A stretch of 42,962 bases of DNA. Source: Selenomonadales bacterium. Lineage in GTDB: Bacteria; Bacillota; Clostridia; Christensenellales; QALW01. The number at the start of each line of letters is the position of its first letter. The first letter of the stretch is position 1. Location of the stretch: NCBI GenBank assembly GCA_003150515.1, contig QALW01000030.1:1-42962 (forward strand), in the 5' to 3' direction. The translations under genes and the position numbers were made by a program. Positions 7,611 through 13,918 of this stretch are shown here, piece by piece. Under the pieces are notes generated by a model. That model was not told the DNA's origin, searched no databases, and was given only the letters and a program-made list of their open reading frames with translations.

Positions 7611-8415
7611 AAAAACAGAGGTTTCGGCCGAGCATCTTAAATACAGAAGAAATTTAAAAAGACGCAAAATAATAATACATGTCCTGCAGGCGGTAATACT
7701 TGTGGGATTTTTCGGGCTATGGGAGCTGGCCGCCAGGTTGAACTGGATAGATCCGTTTATAGTGTCCTCTCCCAGCCGTTCTTTTAAAGCTATGGCCGGG
7801 ATGTTTGCAGACGGCAGCATTTATGAGCATATAGGAGTAACCATGCTGGAAACGGTTATAGGATTTGTGGCGGGCACTGTCCTCGGAGTTATTATTGCTA
7901 TTTTGCTGTGGTGGTCCGAAATGGCGCAGAAGATTTTTGATCCCTATCTGGTGGTGTTAAACAGCCTGCCCAAAATTGCTCTGGGCCCTGTTATTATTGT
8001 CTGGGTGGGAGCGGGCATGGGCGCCATTATAACGGTTACCCTGCTCATATCCCTCGTCGTGACCATTATAGGAGTGCTAAATGGATTTATGGAGGTGGAC
8101 AGGGAAAAAATAATGCTGCTGCGTACTTTTGGGGCCAGTAAGAGACAGATTTTTTCCAGAGTGGTCTTTCCGGCAAGTATCCCCACGACCATTTCCATTT
8201 TGAAAATCAACGTGGGCATGTCCTGGGTTGGAGTCATTGTGGGAGAGTTTTTGGTTTCCAAAGCTGGTTTGGGTTATCTGATTGTTTACGGAGGACAGGT
8301 GTTCAAGCTGGATCTGGTTATGGGAGGAGTGCTGATTCTGTGCGTGCTGGCGGCGCTTATGTATTATTTGGTAGCGATACTTGAAAAAGTTATAACCAAA
8401 TGGATAGGCGAATAG
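7600..8415 (+). CDS. ABC importer permease, SsuC/TauC type
   Basis: 271-aa inner-membrane permease with about six helices (starting at LQAVILVGFFGLWEL, about residue 28). The EAA coupling loop is visible as RTFGASKRQIFSRVVFPASIP (about 172-192), the contact to the ATPase. AAGGAG precedes the ATG inside the ATPase gene, so translation is coupled. No substrate-binding protein gene follows; the next genes are tRNA-Ala and the prophage integrase. The binding protein must be elsewhere, or was lost. Confidence 0.92.
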   Translation: MRLKKTEVSAEHLKYRRNLKRRKIIIHVLQAVILVGFFGLWELAARLNWIDPFIVSSPSRSFKAMAGMFADGSIYEHIGVTMLETVIGFVAGTVLGVIIAILLWWSEMAQKIFDPYLVVLNSLPKIALGPVIIVWVGAGMGAIITVTLLISLVVTIIGVLNGFMEVDREKIMLLRTFGASKRQIFSRVVFPASIPTTISILKINVGMSWVGVIVGEFLVSKAGLGYLIVYGGQVFKLDLVMGGVLILCVLAALMYYLVAILEKVITKWIGE

Positions 8416-8485
8416 AATAAAGACGATTTGCCCGCTGTAAAATCCAGATTCCATAAAGCCGCCGATGTTTTTTAATGCTTGGAAC

Positions 8486-8529
8486 GCGGCAAGGCCGGCC
8501 CCGCCCGCGGGCGGGGCCGGCCTTGCCGC
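8486..8529. repeat. perfect 21-bp GC hairpin after the importer operon
   Basis: 8486-8506 and 8509-8529 are exact reverse complements, nearly loopless. Almost all G/C. It lies 70 bp after the permease stop codon and lacks a T-run, so it could stop transcription only as a very strong hairpin. It resembles the stems of the cloverleaf elements in base composition and perfection. Confidence 0.75.
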
Positions 8530-8580
8530 CGGGCAGATTATAAAAGGCGGAGAATTATTTTTTGGGGCGTTAAATTTCAG

Positions 8581-8609
8581 TTGACTAATATCCCCGGTAA
8601 TGCTAAAAT
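8581..8609 (+). promoter_or_regulatory. promoter of tRNA-Ala
   Basis: TTGACT (8581-8586), 17-bp spacer, TAAAAT (8604-8609), 11 bp upstream of the tRNA. Confidence 0.75.
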
Positions 8610-8620
8610 AACAAAAGCTT

Positions 8621-8697
8621 GGGGGTGTAGCTCAGCTGGCTAGAGCGCTTGCTTCGCATGTAAGAGGTCAGGGGTTCGAATCCCCTCATCTCCACCA
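8621..8697 (+). tRNA. tRNA-Ala (anticodon CGC)
   Basis: Full cloverleaf: acceptor GGGGGTG with CATCTCC, D-arm GCTC...GAGC, anticodon stem CTTGC/GTAAG with loop TTCGCAT giving anticodon CGC (reads GCG, Ala), T-arm AGGGG TTCGAAT CCCCT, and encoded CCA (8695-8697). The phage integrase gene begins 149 bp downstream in opposite orientation, so the 3' part of this gene is the likely attB/attL core. Confidence 0.96.
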
Positions 8698-8701
8698 AAA
8701 T

Positions 8702-8730
8702 AAAAATGCCGCATATGCGGCATTTTTATT
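8702..8730 (+). terminator. intrinsic terminator of tRNA-Ala
   Basis: 13-bp perfect palindrome around ATGCCGCAT/ATGCGGCAT with flanking A and T runs (8702-8727), four bases after the CCA end. The symmetric A/T flanks would also stop the leftward integrase transcript. Confidence 0.88.
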
Positions 8731-8787
8731 TATTTGCCCCGTATATCGGGCGTTTTGAGGTTTTAATGTGTTATCGGGGTTTATGGG

Positions 8788-8842
8788 TTTTGCTCAAAAA
8801 AACGGCCGTTTTTGCTCAAAATGCAACACGAAATGCAACACG
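8788..8842. repeat. two pairs of 12-bp direct repeats, possible integrase arm sites
   Basis: TTTTGCTCAAAA occurs at 8788-8799 and 8810-8821; AAATGCAACACG occurs in tandem at 8819-8830 and 8831-8842. They lie between the tRNA and the integrase stop codon, where arm-type binding sites of tyrosine integrases are expected. An AACGGCCGTT palindrome (8801-8810) separates the first pair. Role inferred from position only. Confidence 0.5.
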
Positions 8843-8845
8843 AAA

Positions 8846-9877
8846 TTAATTGTCTACGACTGCTCGGCTGTTGTTCCAATAATTAATTACTGCGTTTTGA
8901 GTAGTCTTGCGCTCATTTTCTAAAATATGCTGATATTTTTTAAGCATGCCTGGAGTGGCATGTCCCATTAAATCCATTGCATACCGCTCTGGCAAGTTTA
9001 GCTTTAAACACACAGAGGCAAAATAGTGCCGCAGGTCATGAAAACGCATATGGGGAAGGCCGGCGCGTTTTAATATATGGTCAAAACGCTGTAGAATTTG
9101 CGGCTCGGTGAAGTCAATTATAAATTCATCATTGCCAATTTTATCCTTGATAAGTTCTTCTATGCGATTTGACATAGGAATCCAGCGGTTGCCCTTTAAA
9201 GATTTAGGAGGCTTTTCAGTCAGCCCATCCGGCCCGATAACGCGCGCGCGGCAGATATGTATCATACCGTTATATATATCCGTTCCCTTTACGCCCATAA
9301 CCTCGGACAGGCGCATTCCACAATGCAGAGCAAGCAGAATAGGCAGCTCTATAGCATTGCCGCGAATAAATTGTTCCAGCCTGGCTATTTCCTCTTCGGC
9401 AGGTATTTTTATTTCATTCTTTGTTTTAGCCGGCAGACGCACATTAAAATTCTTTTCAGGCAGCACTTCACGCAGAGCCGCTGAAATCAGGCCATAAGCA
9501 TTTGCCACAGTTTTGCGCGATAAGGTCTGTACGGCAGAATTAATGCTGGCCTGCAATATCTCTGAAGTGAGGGTATTGACCTGCAACGGCATTAATTCCT
9601 GGAAATTACAGCGCCGCATGCGTCTATAGCCTAATATAGTGGATGGGGAGAGTATATTGCTCCTGTTATCTATGTATCTGTCTATGGCTTGCCCCAGGGT
9701 AAGTTTAAGCGGGTTTCTGGCCAGTTCATAATTTAACTGCATATCAGCGGCCAGCGCTATAGCTTCTTTTTTACTATCCGCCGTACAGGATTTATATTTG
9801 CGCTTTCCGTTTTCGCTTTTACCTACATATACCAGGCAGCGCCAGCGCCCGGACGGGAGCTTTTTAGCCGTTGCCAT
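8846..9877 (-). CDS. int: phage tyrosine integrase
   Basis: 343-aa site-specific tyrosine recombinase that would insert and excise the prophage at tRNA-Ala. Order: N-terminal arm-binding domain (about 1-55, GRWRCLVYV), core-binding SAM-like domain (60-145), catalytic domain (160-330). Catalytic residues seen: Arg189 (GMRLSE), a Lys in the 222-228 beta-hairpin, His280 and Arg283 (HDLRH), His306 (GHAT) and Tyr315 (KYQH). Start preceded by AAGGGGGA. It lies 19 bp after the stop of the leftward ImmA-like gene and probably shares its transcript. Confidence 0.96.
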   Translation of the reverse strand: MATAKKLPSGRWRCLVYVGKSENGKRKYKSCTADSKKEAIALAADMQLNYELARNPLKLTLGQAIDRYIDNRSNILSPSTILGYRRMRRCNFQELMPLQVNTLTSEILQASINSAVQTLSRKTVANAYGLISAALREVLPEKNFNVRLPAKTKNEIKIPAEEEIARLEQFIRGNAIELPILLALHCGMRLSEVMGVKGTDIYNGMIHICRARVIGPDGLTEKPPKSLKGNRWIPMSNRIEELIKDKIGNDEFIIDFTEPQILQRFDHILKRAGLPHMRFHDLRHYFASVCLKLNLPERYAMDLMGHATPGMLKKYQHILENERKTTQNAVINYWNNSRAVVDN

Positions 9878-9896
9878 TGTTCGTTCCCCCTTTTAT

Positions 9897-10856
9897 TTAC
9901 GGCTTGCAAATAGCGCACGGCTCGTAGCCCTCGCTAATTGCGTCATATAGCTTGATTGCCTTCTGACTGTCCGTTAGATAGTGGCAGGTTGCTTTGTGAT
10001 ATTTCTTGCCAGATGCAGTTACAAAAACGGTATAATTATCGTTTATGTTATTCTTGGTGGGAGTAATATTGTTCTGAGTGGTTTTAGGCTCGAAAAAGTC
10101 GTCATCTTCATAATTATCCGGAGTAAGAGGAGAAGCATGCTGCTGATTTTGCGGTGCAGTATATCCGCCTTTAAGGATAAAGTTTTCATTGCAATCCAAA
10201 ATAACAAGCAAGAGAACGCAAAGAGTTATTGTGGACATTAATATTGGGAAAATATTTTTAAAAGTTATTCGCGGCTGCTTTACGACACTATCATATGTAT
10301 TCTTCTTGAAATTTTCCCATAGCTTTCTTTCTTCGTCAGATAGAAAAGGATTTTTTAAAGCGTCCCTTTGCATGACATTAGCTAGTATTTTTTCTGCGGA
10401 TTCCCGTGAAACGCCCGTAGTAGCTTGTATTTTGTCAGTAGATAATATGCCCATCTGCTGCAATATGATGGTTGGAGCCAATAGCTCAAAGGCGCATATA
10501 TCGGCTTCAGTCTCTTGCAGTCCCGTATTTGAGTTTTTGCCCACTATATTATCTTTTATTTTATGTCTGCAAGCTATATGGCCAAGCTCGTGTGCAATGT
10601 TCTTTTGTTCCAGAGCATAATCTATTTTATTATTGTAGATAACGCAGTAAATATTATCTTCGTAAATGGTTAATGCATCATTTGTTTCAGTTAAGATTTT
10701 TAGACCATTAGAAGCAATTATATTTTCTGCCTGGTCGTAGGTTAAATAAATTATTCTATGGTTTCCATATTGTTTAATACTTCTTAGATCAACTGGAAAT
10801 TTGTCTATTTCGTTTTCGAGCAGCATCCTTATAGCGTATGCGCAAGCCTCCTGCAT
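9897..10856 (-). CDS. ImmA/IrrE-type metalloprotease with membrane and Cys-rich C-terminal extension
   Basis: 319 aa. Residues 1-180 form an ImmA/IrrE zinc peptidase: HELGH motif with His89, Glu90, His93, and a downstream ETEAD Glu as third ligand. ImmA proteins cleave the phage repressor after DNA damage; the triple-HTH repressor next door is the expected substrate. Unusual are one membrane helix (about 203-221) and a C-terminal module (276-319) with YHKATCHYL and a CAIC pair (Cys291, Cys314, Cys317), a putative small metal-binding domain on the far side of the membrane. Has its own promoter (10889-10917), SD AGGGGGAA before the ATG. Confidence 0.85.
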   Translation of the reverse strand: MQEACAYAIRMLLENEIDKFPVDLRSIKQYGNHRIIYLTYDQAENIIASNGLKILTETNDALTIYEDNIYCVIYNNKIDYALEQKNIAHELGHIACRHKIKDNIVGKNSNTGLQETEADICAFELLAPTIILQQMGILSTDKIQATTGVSRESAEKILANVMQRDALKNPFLSDEERKLWENFKKNTYDSVVKQPRITFKNIFPILMSTITLCVLLLVILDCNENFILKGGYTAPQNQQHASPLTPDNYEDDDFFEPKTTQNNITPTKNNINDNYTVFVTASGKKYHKATCHYLTDSQKAIKLYDAISEGYEPCAICKP

Positions 10857-10888
10857 ATTAATTCCCCCTGCGAATATATATTACTATA

Positions 10889-10917
10889 ATAATACAATAT
10901 CCGACTTAATATTTCAA
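10889..10917 (-). promoter_or_regulatory. promoter of the ImmA-like gene
   Basis: Minus strand TTGAAA (10917-10912), 17-bp spacer, TATTAT (10894-10889), in the gap between repressor and protease genes. It allows protease and integrase expression apart from the repressor. Confidence 0.65.
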
Positions 10918-10941
10918 TACACAGGAAATTCCAAATTTATT

Positions 10942-11781
10942 TTATTCAGAATCGTTTTTGTCCAATAATTCAGCAAATGCGTTAATAGCGTCAATCTTAT
11001 TTTTATCAGTTATAATTTTGCGGCCGCCGTTCGAGCCGAAAATATATGCTACAGGCTGGGAATCGGGAGGATTGTCTGCAAGCTGGGCAAGCAGACTTTT
11101 TTTAGGAGGAGCGCTATCCTCTGAAAGCCCCATGAGATAATCAAAGCTAGTATCAAGCGCCCTTGCGAGCATATCAACATCTTGACCGTTAATTCCGTCC
11201 TTACCTTCTTCTAAATTAGAAATAACGCTTAAAGATACGCCCGATTTTTCAGCTAACTCCTTACGGGACAGCCCTGCTTTTAAACGCATCTCGGCTAATC
11301 TGTCCGTTATGGCATTTATGCGGGAGATAGATAATGAGGCTGTATTATTAGATTCGCGGTTTAAAATATAATCAATAGTTGTATTAAAGTAATTTGCTAT
11401 TTTTTTTAGACTTTCACTATCAATATCATATTTACCTTGCTCCCAATAGGATAGAGTATTTTGCGCGATACCTAAATAATCCGCTAGAGCTGCTTGAGTT
11501 ATCTTTTTTGATTGACGCAATTCTTTTATGCGGTTGGTCATTTTTTCAAATCGTTTTTCAGCTTCTGGGATATCCGGCGTAAGATTGTCATCATTTTCCC
11601 GCCCTAATAAAAAGTCTACGGAAACATTAAAATAGTCTGCTAACCTTATAAGAGTGGCATAATCCGGCTCACGTTTACCAGATTCATATTGCGAGATGGT
11701 ACTCTCTGCAACGCCAATCTCATTTCCTAATTGTTTCATTGTTAATCCGTATTTTTTGCGCATGTTTTTTAACTGTTCCAA
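10942..11781 (-). CDS. prophage repressor with three tandem Xre HTH domains
   Basis: 279-aa DNA-binding protein with three complete HTH_3 domains: residues 1-60 (MKQLGNEIGVAESTISQYES), about 84-142 (TQAALADYLGIAQNTLSYWE) and about 160-217 (SRKELAEKSGVSLSVISNLE). Each ends in the typical DYxxG/N turn. A 60-residue tail carries no recognised domain. Start codon is TTG (11779-11781) with a strong GAGGTGAT site. Promoter on the minus strand at 11801-11829 puts the SD at the very 5' end of the message. It probably binds the operators at 11848-11923 and is the ImmA target. Most phage repressors have one HTH. Confidence 0.88.
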   Translation of the reverse strand: MEQLKNMRKKYGLTMKQLGNEIGVAESTISQYESGKREPDYATLIRLADYFNVSVDFLLGRENDDNLTPDIPEAEKRFEKMTNRIKELRQSKKITQAALADYLGIAQNTLSYWEQGKYDIDSESLKKIANYFNTTIDYILNRESNNTASLSISRINAITDRLAEMRLKAGLSRKELAEKSGVSLSVISNLEEGKDGINGQDVDMLARALDTSFDYLMGLSEDSAPPKKSLLAQLADNPPDSQPVAYIFGSNGGRKIITDKNKIDAINAFAELLDKNDSE

Positions 11782-11800
11782 GATCTATCACCTCGGACTC

Positions 11801-11829
11801 ATTATAGCCTTTACTATTTGCAAAGTAAA
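11801..11829 (-). promoter_or_regulatory. promoter of the triple-HTH repressor
   Basis: Minus strand TTTACT (11829-11824), 17-bp spacer, TATAAT (11806-11801). The start site near 11794 leaves a leader of about 13 nt, almost all ribosome-binding site. Confidence 0.7.
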
Positions 11830-11847
11830 GAATTTAAAAAAACTTTT

Positions 11848-11923
11848 CAAAATGAGAAAAAATATCTTGACAAAATGAGAAGTATAGTGTATTATTAAAT
11901 TGAACTTCACAAAACGAGAAGTT
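11848..11923 (+). promoter_or_regulatory. early promoter and three operators of immunity module A
   Basis: Promoter TTGACA (11867-11872), 17-bp spacer, TATTAT (11890-11895). The motif CAAAAYGAGAA occurs three times: 11848-11858, 11871-11881 (over the -35/spacer) and 11910-11920 (at the start site). The last is the centre of a longer inverted repeat, AACTTC (11903-11908) with GAAGTT (11918-11923). A bound repressor would block rightward transcription. Confidence 0.8.
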
Positions 11924-11926
11924 AAA

Positions 11927-12148
11927 ATGCAAAAAAGAGGTGATTTTACGAAAGAGCATATACGGGCATTTAGAGAAAAAGCAGGGCTAACGCAGGAAGC
12001 ATTAGCTCATGACCTTGGATATAGCTCGGCTTCTATAATATCTTTGTGGGAAAATGGAGAGAGAATGCCTCCGACTCGTATTTTAAAGAAGCTATCCGAC
12101 CTCCTAAATTGTACTATAGATGACTTGCTGAAAGACAAGGCCGAATGA
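11927..12148 (+). CDS. Cro-like Xre regulator, module A
   Basis: 73 aa from the ATG at 11927 (an in-frame TTG at 11900 lies at the transcription start and inside an operator, so it is unlikely). Single HTH_3 domain: LTQEALAHDLGYSSASIISL, then WENGERMPP. First gene of the rightward early transcript, divergent from the triple-HTH repressor; by position a Cro-like switch protein. Ribosome site is weak (GAGAAG). Confidence 0.85.
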   Translation: MQKRGDFTKEHIRAFREKAGLTQEALAHDLGYSSASIISLWENGERMPPTRILKKLSDLLNCTIDDLLKDKAE

Positions 12149-12154
12149 AATTTT

Positions 12155-12175
12155 TGCTCATTGAAAACTGAATAG
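12155..12175 (+). promoter_or_regulatory. boxA-like element 1
   Basis: TGCTCATTGAAAACTGAATA closely matches the boxA-type sequence found in Firmicutes rRNA operon leaders and spacers. It lies just behind the Cro-like gene A, on the rightward early transcript, before a region whose genes run leftward. Two further copies occur at 13602 and 13693. Role in antitermination is inferred. Confidence 0.55.
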
Positions 12176-12241
12176 CCGCCGTCCGTGAGTTATATATACG
12201 CGGTCAGAGGAGCGCAGGAAATGTAGCGGAGGGGCGGAAAG

Positions 12242-12272
12242 AAAAAAACCGCTTACATAGAATGCAAGCGGT
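12242..12272 (-). terminator. terminator of the toxin-antitoxin operon
   Basis: Minus strand ACCGCTT...AAGCGGT (7-bp stem, 12266-12272 with 12248-12254) followed by a run of seven Ts (12248-12242). Begins 6 bp after the toxin stop codon. Confidence 0.8.
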
Positions 12273-12277
12273 ATAGA

Positions 12278-12556
12278 TTAAAACAAATCGCTGTGAGTAC
12301 CCGTTCTTATTAATTTTAATACCAAAGTTTCATGTACGATCTTATAGACCAATAGCCAATCGGGTTCAATATGACATTCGCGCATATCCTTGTAGTTTCT
12401 GGAGTTGGTCAAAGCATGATCCCTGTATTTCTCGGGTAAAGGCTCTTCATTGATAAGCAGCGAAACAACTTGCTGCAATGAGCTGGGATTGCACCCGCGT
12501 TTAAGCGCTAGTTTATAATCGCGTTTGAATTGAGCGGTAAATTCAGCTTTAAGCAT
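12278..12556 (-). CDS. yafQ: YafQ-family mRNA interferase toxin
   Basis: 92-aa RelE/ParE-superfamily toxin. The YafQ pattern is clear: LPEKYRDHAL, then MRECHIEPDWLLVYKI and the terminal RTGTHSDLF containing the catalytic His. Such toxins cut mRNA in the ribosomal A site and stop translation until neutralised. It overlaps the antitoxin gene by 8 bp (ATG inside the antitoxin 3' end), the usual coupling. Sits antisense to the phage early direction between immunity modules A and B, and may stabilise the prophage. Confidence 0.93.
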   Translation of the reverse strand: MLKAEFTAQFKRDYKLALKRGCNPSSLQQVVSLLINEEPLPEKYRDHALTNSRNYKDMRECHIEPDWLLVYKIVHETLVLKLIRTGTHSDLF

Positions 12557-12821
12557 TAAGAGCCTCCATGAGTGCCTCTACGGAATTATAAGGACCGTAC
12601 ATATCTTGGCCATGCTCGGCAGCGTCCATTGCGGCTAAGGTTGTTTCGTTGGGAATATCAAGAGTTACATTAAAGGGTATCCCATGCTGACGTACCATTG
12701 CTTTAGCAAAGATGTTAAAAGCTGTAGTCATGTTCATGCCTAATTCGTTACAAAGAACATCAAATTGCTGTTTCAGCTTTTCATCCATGCGTATATTTAT
12801 ATTTGTTGTTTGATTGGACAT
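12549..12821 (-). CDS. dinJ: DinJ/RelB-family antitoxin
   Basis: 90 aa. N-terminal ribbon-helix-helix (TTNINIRMDEKLKQQFDVLC, then LGMNMTTAFNIFAKAMVRQ) that binds DNA and dimerises; C-terminal tail (about 60-90) expected to wrap the toxin. SD AAAGGAG 8 bp before the ATG. Autoregulates through the palindrome in its promoter (12854-12882). Confidence 0.93.
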   Translation of the reverse strand: MSNQTTNINIRMDEKLKQQFDVLCNELGMNMTTAFNIFAKAMVRQHGIPFNVTLDIPNETTLAAMDAAEHGQDMYGPYNSVEALMEALNA

Positions 12822-12853
12822 AATTATAACTCCTTTCTGTTATTAGTATATAC

Positions 12854-12882
12854 AGAATAGCACAAAATATGTGCATTGTCAA
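12854..12882 (-). promoter_or_regulatory. promoter and operator of the toxin-antitoxin operon
   Basis: Minus strand TTGACA (12882-12877), 17-bp spacer, TATTCT (12859-12854). The spacer is almost filled by the inverted repeat GCACA-5-TGTGC (12860-12874), a fitting operator for the ribbon-helix-helix antitoxin. Confidence 0.8.
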
Positions 12883-12902
12883 TACAAAACAAACAAATAA
12901 TT

Positions 12903-13265
12903 TTATTTGGATAGTTTTTTAAAAGCGTCTTTACGCTCCTTTATGATTTCATTAGCTATACGGGCAACATCTTCTTTTGCCGCTGTTTGCGGCGGCTGCA
13001 TAGCTTCTATGGCAATGAATCTGCCGTCCTTATCCTTGGTAACGATATCGGGGCAGTCTGTGCGGCCGGTAAGGTAATCTAGAGATACACTAAAATAGTC
13101 AGCTAAAGATATTAAAACTTCAATAGACGCGGCACGTTGCGCTTTCTCAATTTTACTAATAGCAAACTGAGATATGCCGGCAATTTCGCCTAACTGTGTT
13201 TGATTAATCTTGTGTGAGCAACGGAGGCTATAAACTCGCTTTGCTAAAACTTCTTTATTAATCAT
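12903..13265 (-). CDS. Xre-family repressor, immunity module B
   Basis: 120 aa with HTH_3 at residues 6-65 (INQTQLGEIAGISQFAISKI, DYFSVSLDYLTGR) and a helical, charged C-terminal tail that may dimerise. Divergent from the small HTH gene at 13352; between them lie two identical 15-bp palindromes. By analogy a CI-like repressor of that promoter. The TA operon starts 82 bp downstream of its stop. Confidence 0.88.
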   Translation of the reverse strand: MINKEVLAKRVYSLRCSHKINQTQLGEIAGISQFAISKIEKAQRAASIEVLISLADYFSVSLDYLTGRTDCPDIVTKDKDGRFIAIEAMQPPQTAAKEDVARIANEIIKERKDAFKKLSK

Positions 13266-13274
13266 AAAAACCTC

Positions 13275-13329
13275 TTGACTTATGACTTAAAGTCATATAT
13301 AATCAAAGTATAAAATGACTTAAAGTCAT
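13275..13329 (+). promoter_or_regulatory. early promoter and two identical operators of immunity module B
   Basis: Promoter TTGACT (13275-13280), 17-bp spacer, TATAAT (13298-13303). The perfect palindrome ATGACTTAAAGTCAT occurs at 13282-13296, exactly filling the spacer, and again at 13315-13329, centre to centre 33 bp (about three helix turns). This suits cooperative binding of two repressor dimers. Confidence 0.88.
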
Positions 13330-13351
13330 ATTAGAGAAGAAAGGAGGCATT

Positions 13352-13576
13352 TTGAAAATAGTGTTAAGACAAGAGCGTGAACGGCGCAATTGGACGCAGG
13401 AATATGTAGCATTAAAGATAGGTATATCGCAAACTGCACTACATAAGATTGAAAACGGTCAGCGCTATCCATCCTATAAAGTTCTTGTCAAGCTCTTAGA
13501 CCTATTCGGATACAACGATCCGCGCCGGCTTTTCACAGAAGCTGGCGATACCTCGAATCTCTCGGATGAATTATAG
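13352..13576 (+). CDS. Cro-like Xre regulator, module B
   Basis: 74 aa with a single HTH_3 (WTQEYVALKIGISQTALHKI, ENGQRYPSY). TTG start chosen because AAAGGAGG lies 5-6 bp upstream and no ATG is available. First gene behind the module B promoter. Close to small plasmid/phage regulators of the MKxxLRQERERRNWTQ type. Confidence 0.87.
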   Translation: MKIVLRQERERRNWTQEYVALKIGISQTALHKIENGQRYPSYKVLVKLLDLFGYNDPRRLFTEAGDTSNLSDEL

Positions 13577-13601
13577 CATTATCCAGGATAAAAAGTCAAC
13601 G

Positions 13602-13621
13602 GCTCATTGAAAATTGAATAA
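13602..13621 (+). promoter_or_regulatory. boxA-like element 2
   Basis: GCTCATTGAAAATTGAATA, matching elements at 12155 and 13693 at all but one or two positions, 25 bp after the stop of the module B Cro-like gene. Confidence 0.55.
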
Positions 13622-13652
13622 GAAACAAATAACAAAGAAAGGAGGCGCCTAT

Positions 13653-13685
13653 ATGGATAAAGCACTATTGGAAGAGGCGGGATAA
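13653..13685 (+). CDS. 10-residue mini-ORF, possible leader peptide
   Basis: ATG with a perfect AAAGGAGG 7 bp upstream encodes MDKALLEEAG and stops. It stands between two boxA-like elements (13602 and 13693). The very good ribosome site argues for translation; the role, perhaps a translated leader that affects downstream transcription, is speculation. Confidence 0.4.
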   Translation: MDKALLEEAG

Positions 13686-13692
13686 ACTTCAT

Positions 13693-13713
13693 TGCTCATT
13701 GAAAAGTGAATAG
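13693..13713 (+). promoter_or_regulatory. boxA-like element 3
   Basis: TGCTCATTGAAAAGTGAATA; the downstream stretch (ACAAACAAATA..., AGGAGG) also repeats that after element 2, so an element-plus-ribosome-site unit appears duplicated. Confidence 0.55.
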
Positions 13714-13742
13714 GACAAACAAATAAAAGGAGGTGGCGAAAG

Positions 13743-13916
13743 ATGTATATCATATCATTATTAACGCTTATAGCTGTCTCCCTTATAGTCATAGGGCCGA
13801 TGATATATAATTTCAGACTTAGCGAAGATGGACAGATTATATCGGGAGTGGCGCTGTTACTGGAGGGTATTCTGGCATTTATAACAGTAGTTTTGATGTT
13901 ATTTTATAATGCTTGA
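13743..13916 (+). CDS. small two-helix membrane protein
   Basis: 57 aa, start ATG after AAAGGAGGTGG. Two hydrophobic helices (residues 2-21, IISLLTLIAVSLIVIGPMI, and about 34-55) joined by a short polar loop (NFRLSEDGQ). Lies behind boxA-like element 3 in the early region and ends 3 bp before the stop of the convergent 13919 gene. Not recognised; could be a superinfection-exclusion or lysogeny-linked membrane protein, on position alone. Confidence 0.65.
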   Translation: MYIISLLTLIAVSLIVIGPMIYNFRLSEDGQIISGVALLLEGILAFITVVLMLFYNA

Positions 13917-13918
13917 CT

